Below, in pieces: positions 61,635-64,000 of a DNA stretch of 64,000 nt. The translations under genes and the position numbers were made by a program. The first letter of the stretch is position 1. The number at the start of each line of letters is the position of its first letter. The stretch lies in NCBI GenBank assembly GCA_965652425.1, contig CBFGVX010000001.1:33080-97079 (forward strand), read 5' to 3'. The DNA comes from JANSXG01 sp965652425. GTDB taxonomy: Bacteria; Planctomycetota; Phycisphaerae; Phycisphaerales; UBA1924. The notes under the pieces are model-generated. The model was not told the DNA's origin and did no database searches. It saw only the letters and a list, made by a program, of their open reading frames with translations.

Positions 61635-62153
61635 CACGGGGCTTTGGTTCGCCTCTCGCGCTAGGGTGCTCGCTCTGCGCCAAGAGAGCAAACCGAGTCC
61701 GATCAGGAGGAACCCCCCGCCAAGCGGCAGCGCGTAGTTCGTCCAGTCTGGACCGGGTCCGAAATACGACTTGCCCGGGTCTGACTCGTTGTAACGCACC
61801 GCGATTTGCGTGCCCGCGGGATAGAGTTCGTGCCCCTTCTCCTTCCAAGCCATCGCTGGTCCGCTGTATCCGTTACCGGGCGAACGAGATTTGCCCTCGT
61901 ACTGGCGGTCATCCACCGTGTACACATATGCGTAGTCCCAGTACGACTGTCTGTTCTTGCCGCGGCCGCTCGTTCTGAGATCCGAGCGCGTCATGACACC
62001 TTCGGTGGTTGGCCAGGTCATCGCCGTCGCCTGAGCGATCGCTCTGCTGAGCAAGACTGGCAGGATGACCAAGCCCATTAGCGCAAAGAACACCGAACCG
62101 AACCGGAGCACGGCTCGAAGGCCCTTGGTGTTCTTCCCTGTGTTTCGTGCCAA
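61623..62153 (-). CDS. DUF3592 membrane protein
   Basis: The 176-residue product has a helix near residues 18-40, an extracytoplasmic beta-domain with WPTTEGVMTRSDLR and the AVRYNESDPGKSYF pattern of DUF3592, and a second helix near 142-160 (LPLGGGFLLIGLGLLSW). Its function is unknown. It is convergent with the second ankyrin gene. Confidence 0.82.
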   Translation of the reverse strand: MARNTGKNTKGLRAVLRFGSVFFALMGLVILPVLLSRAIAQATAMTWPTTEGVMTRSDLRTSGRGKNRQSYWDYAYVYTVDDRQYEGKSRSPGNGYSGPAMAWKEKGHELYPAGTQIAVRYNESDPGKSYFGPGPDWTNYALPLGGGFLLIGLGLLSWRRASTLAREANQSPVSSS

Positions 62154-62235
62154 CTTGAGCTCTCCTGCATGAAGTAAACCGTGGCGTGACGGATCGATTG
62201 GGAGCGGGACGAAACTCGGAACGATCGAATCTTAC

Positions 62236-62745
62236 TCAACCCCGCCCCCGGCTCGGCGGCAGCAGCCCGAACAGCACCAGCATCGCTCCACCCGCGATCA
62301 TCCACAGGCGGTGGCGGCTGTCGGTCGCCCAGCGCCGGAGCTTCGAGTCGTAGAACTGCGGTGCGGGAGGAGCACTGAACCGCGGCTCCAGCTCCGGGAA
62401 CACCGAGGCGCTCGTCGCCTGCGGTCGTACGCTGGTGACCAATGGCGTCGAGTTCGCCGGGATCAGGTTGAGCTGCATCGCCGCCAGCGAGAGCACCAGC
62501 GTCTCATCGCCGTCCCGCAGGGCGTCCAGGTATTCGGCGTAGTTCTCGACCCGTTGCGCGTGCCAGCTTTCGATGGCCCTCGCCCGGTCGCGCTCGTACC
62601 GGGCGTAGGCCAGGTCGTCGTGGGCCGGGATCAATGCCGCTGCGCACATCACCGCCAGCCCGCTGAGCAGGAAGAGCCAGCCCGCATCGATGCGGAACAG
62701 CCCGCCGGGGCCGCGGCGTTGGTCGGAGCGCGCACTCACCCTCAA
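62236..62745 (-). CDS. hypothetical protein with two membrane helices
   Basis: The product is up to 169 residues: one helix near 22-42 (GWLFLLSGLAVMCAAALI), a charged helical middle (DLAYARYERDRARAIESWHA) and a second helix near the end (WMIAGGAMLVLFGLLPP). The start is either TTG at 62745 or GTG at 62739; neither has a strong ribosome site. It is the last of a three-gene group on this strand. I do not recognise the family. Confidence 0.62.
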   Translation of the reverse strand: MRVSARSDQRRGPGGLFRIDAGWLFLLSGLAVMCAAALIPAHDDLAYARYERDRARAIESWHAQRVENYAEYLDALRDGDETLVLSLAAMQLNLIPANSTPLVTSVRPQATSASVFPELEPRFSAPPAPQFYDSKLRRWATDSRHRLWMIAGGAMLVLFGLLPPSRGRG

Positions 62746-62794
62746 GAGATCGGCAAACCCTGCGCACCGGCTCGAAAGATTGGACGGGAAGCGC

Positions 62795-63109
62795 TCAGCC
62801 CCGCAGCGCCGGGATGATCCATTCCACCAGCGCGTGCAGCCCGAACGCGAAGCCGACCATGCCGACGAGGATCGAGGCGGTCATCACGCTCACCCCCCGC
62901 CAGTAGGTCGACATGTCCCGCTGCTTGGCGGCTTTGTAGGCCATCGAGACCAGGAGCGCCATGGGGAGGGTGGTGTACCACCACGCCGCGTGGATGTTCA
63001 TCGGGTCCAGGAAGGGCGTGCCGCCCTGCCACAGCCCGCCGATCTCGCGCGGCAGCGGAGGCGGAGCCGAACCGAGCAGATGCACCATCAGGAGAACCGC
63101 GTCGATCAT
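62795..63109 (-). CDS. small membrane protein, hypothetical
   Basis: The 104-residue product from the ATG at 63109, with a G-rich ribosome site (GGGGG) upstream, has a hydrophobic N-terminus and two clear helices (WWYTTLPMALLVSMAY near 43-58 and VSVMTASILVGMVGFAFGL near 73-91). It overlaps the upstream gene's stop by four bases (ATGA), so the two are translationally coupled. No motif is recognised. Confidence 0.65.
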   Translation of the reverse strand: MIDAVLLMVHLLGSAPPPLPREIGGLWQGGTPFLDPMNIHAAWWYTTLPMALLVSMAYKAAKQRDMSTYWRGVSVMTASILVGMVGFAFGLHALVEWIIPALRG

Positions 63110-63636
63110 GAGCGTCCCCCCTTCCCGGCCGGGGGACGGGGCGCGTGCCAACCGACATCGAGGAAGACAATCAGGTTCAGCATGCCCGCCAGCGCGACGA
63201 AGAGCGAGCCGATCTCGCTGACCCGGCCGATCGACTCGCGCGGCGAGGGGGTTCCGACCGACGGGTCTTCCACGATGATCCGAACGCCCCGGTTCGCGTC
63301 GAATTCCAGCCGCTCGCCATACCCCGGCTTGCGATAGAAGTTCTCTGAGATCATCCCGCTGCGGACCTCATACCCCTTGAAGAGGTTCTGGTGGGCGTAG
63401 TCCACGCTAAGGATCGCCGCCGGGTTCAGGACCTGCACATAGAACCAGTACCGGCTCTCGCGCGAGTCGACCACATCGATCCCGCCGATCAGCAGCCCGC
63501 CCAGGAGCAGCCCGCCGATTCCGAGGAACGCGTAGACCGCCCTCGCCTTTTCCCGGAACCAGAGGTAGCCCAGTCCGGGGATCAGCAGCGTCAGGATCGC
63601 GGCGATGGGCTGGATGGTCTCGTTTTCAGATCGCAT
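63106..63636 (-). CDS. membrane protein with PGLGYLW motif, DUF6677-like
   Basis: The 176-residue product from the ATG at 63636 starts with helices carrying the LLIPGLGYLWFREKARAVY pattern, like TM2-type and planctomycetal DUF6677 proteins (assignment from memory). A middle domain faces out of the membrane (about 60-130), and a last helix lies near 143-165. It is first in the cluster 63106-62236. Function is unknown; the conserved layout suggests an envelope role. Confidence 0.62.
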   Translation of the reverse strand: MRSENETIQPIAAILTLLIPGLGYLWFREKARAVYAFLGIGGLLLGGLLIGGIDVVDSRESRYWFYVQVLNPAAILSVDYAHQNLFKGYEVRSGMISENFYRKPGYGERLEFDANRGVRIIVEDPSVGTPSPRESIGRVSEIGSLFVALAGMLNLIVFLDVGWHAPRPPAGKGGRS

Positions 63637-64000
63637 CGGGCTCCGGAGGACGGGGTCGGGCGAGGGATGAAAGGATGATGCTGGGGCCGGCCGCGTTCCC
63701 GCACGGGGGAGGAGTTGATGATCGCGGGTGAGGCAGAGACAAGGACGGGGTGGAGGGGTCAGAAATGGCGTGCAAAAAGTCTGGCCTTGCCCGTTGACAC
63801 GCGGCACGCCGGGAGTAGTGTACCGGCGGTTCGCTCACCGGTGGACGCCCCTCGGGTCCGGATTCGGTCTTGGATCCGCCCGATGCCCGTGCCGGTCCTC
63901 AGGGTGCGTGGCCCAGCCGTATCAAAGCCGGAGGCCCCGGCGTGTCGAAACACCACAAGATCATTCAACCCCGCTCGACCCTCGACCCGATCATGTGATC
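63637..64000 (+). promoter_or_regulatory. right-edge intergenic region with promoter and short ORF
   Basis: A plus-strand promoter candidate consists of TTGACA (63794-63799) and TAGTGT (63816-63821), 16 bases apart. Further on, GGAGG (63931-63935 region) lies seven bases before a GTG at 63942, which opens an 18-codon ORF ending in TGA at 63996-63998. A second GTG at 63995 overlaps that stop, so the short ORF could be a leader coupled to a gene beyond the edge. The region upstream of 63780 holds nothing I can support. Confidence 0.35.

Noticed and set aside
1..64000. CRISPR arrays, rRNA, tRNA and insertion-sequence transposases
   Set aside because: I looked for regular direct repeats, tRNA-like TTC-A arms with matching stems, and transposase motifs, and found none that I could support by eye; a dedicated scan could still find a tRNA.

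Overview
The window is high-GC bacterial chromosome that most likely comes from a marine planctomycete of the Phycisphaerae type. No rRNA is present, so this rests on gene content: an envelope protein with a type I dockerin, secreted FG-GAP and prenyltransferase-repeat proteins, an RNase E/G with long charged tails, split ALDH16-like genes, and many secreted or membrane proteins of planctomycetal style. Coding density is high and genes lie on both strands. I saw no prophage, transposase, CRISPR array, rRNA or tRNA.

Layout. 1-386 is a candidate replication origin with several DnaA-box-like sites, directly downstream of dnaA (387-1823, minus). 2.0-5.0 kb holds an RNase Z-like hydrolase diverging from gatC-gatA. 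A short low-GC stretch (about 4.93-5.52 kb) with one unknown ORF follows. 5.5-9.4 kb holds a heterodimeric ABC exporter. 9.4-15.6 kb holds a lipoprotein, ComEC, an odd 2-hydroxyacid dehydrogenase, an acidic tail-anchored protein and rsmE. 15.6-23.6 kb holds a secreted terpenoid-cyclase-fold protein, a set of ECF sigma factor, membrane protein and secretin-like protein, a degenerate metallo-beta-lactamase-fold protein, an M32 carboxypeptidase and a CPBP protease. 23.7-36 kb is a housekeeping block: rplM-rpsI, rho, ptsI, rne and dxr. Several of these have promoters or structured leaders that can be read in the sequence.

36.4-46.8 kb holds rseP, a membrane-anchored alpha/beta hydrolase, a small zinc-ribbon membrane gene between two inverted copies of a palindromic repeat, and a deoxyribose catabolism group (deoC, a full-length ALDH, and a truncated ALDH16-type partner domain with two unrelated genes between them). 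46.8-56.5 kb is an envelope block: a large secreted protein, a PDZ-less trypsin-like protease, an FG-GAP protein, a beta-helix/dockerin protein with a strong dyad upstream, and a membrane thioredoxin. 56.8-64 kb holds a PilZ protein, a parDE toxin-antitoxin pair, kbl, two ankyrin-repeat genes (the first mostly low-GC but ending in native-like sequence), a DUF3592 protein and a three-gene membrane cluster.

The points most worth follow-up are the RNase E/G with a histone-H1-like tail, no Zn-link and a hairpin-rich leader; the inverted repeat pair around 39.6-40.3 kb; the split ALDH16-like arrangement; the dyads upstream of ptsI and of the dockerin gene; the mosaic ankyrin gene; and the possibly leaderless parDE operon. 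I could run no searches, so family names are recognised from motifs and remembered family features.
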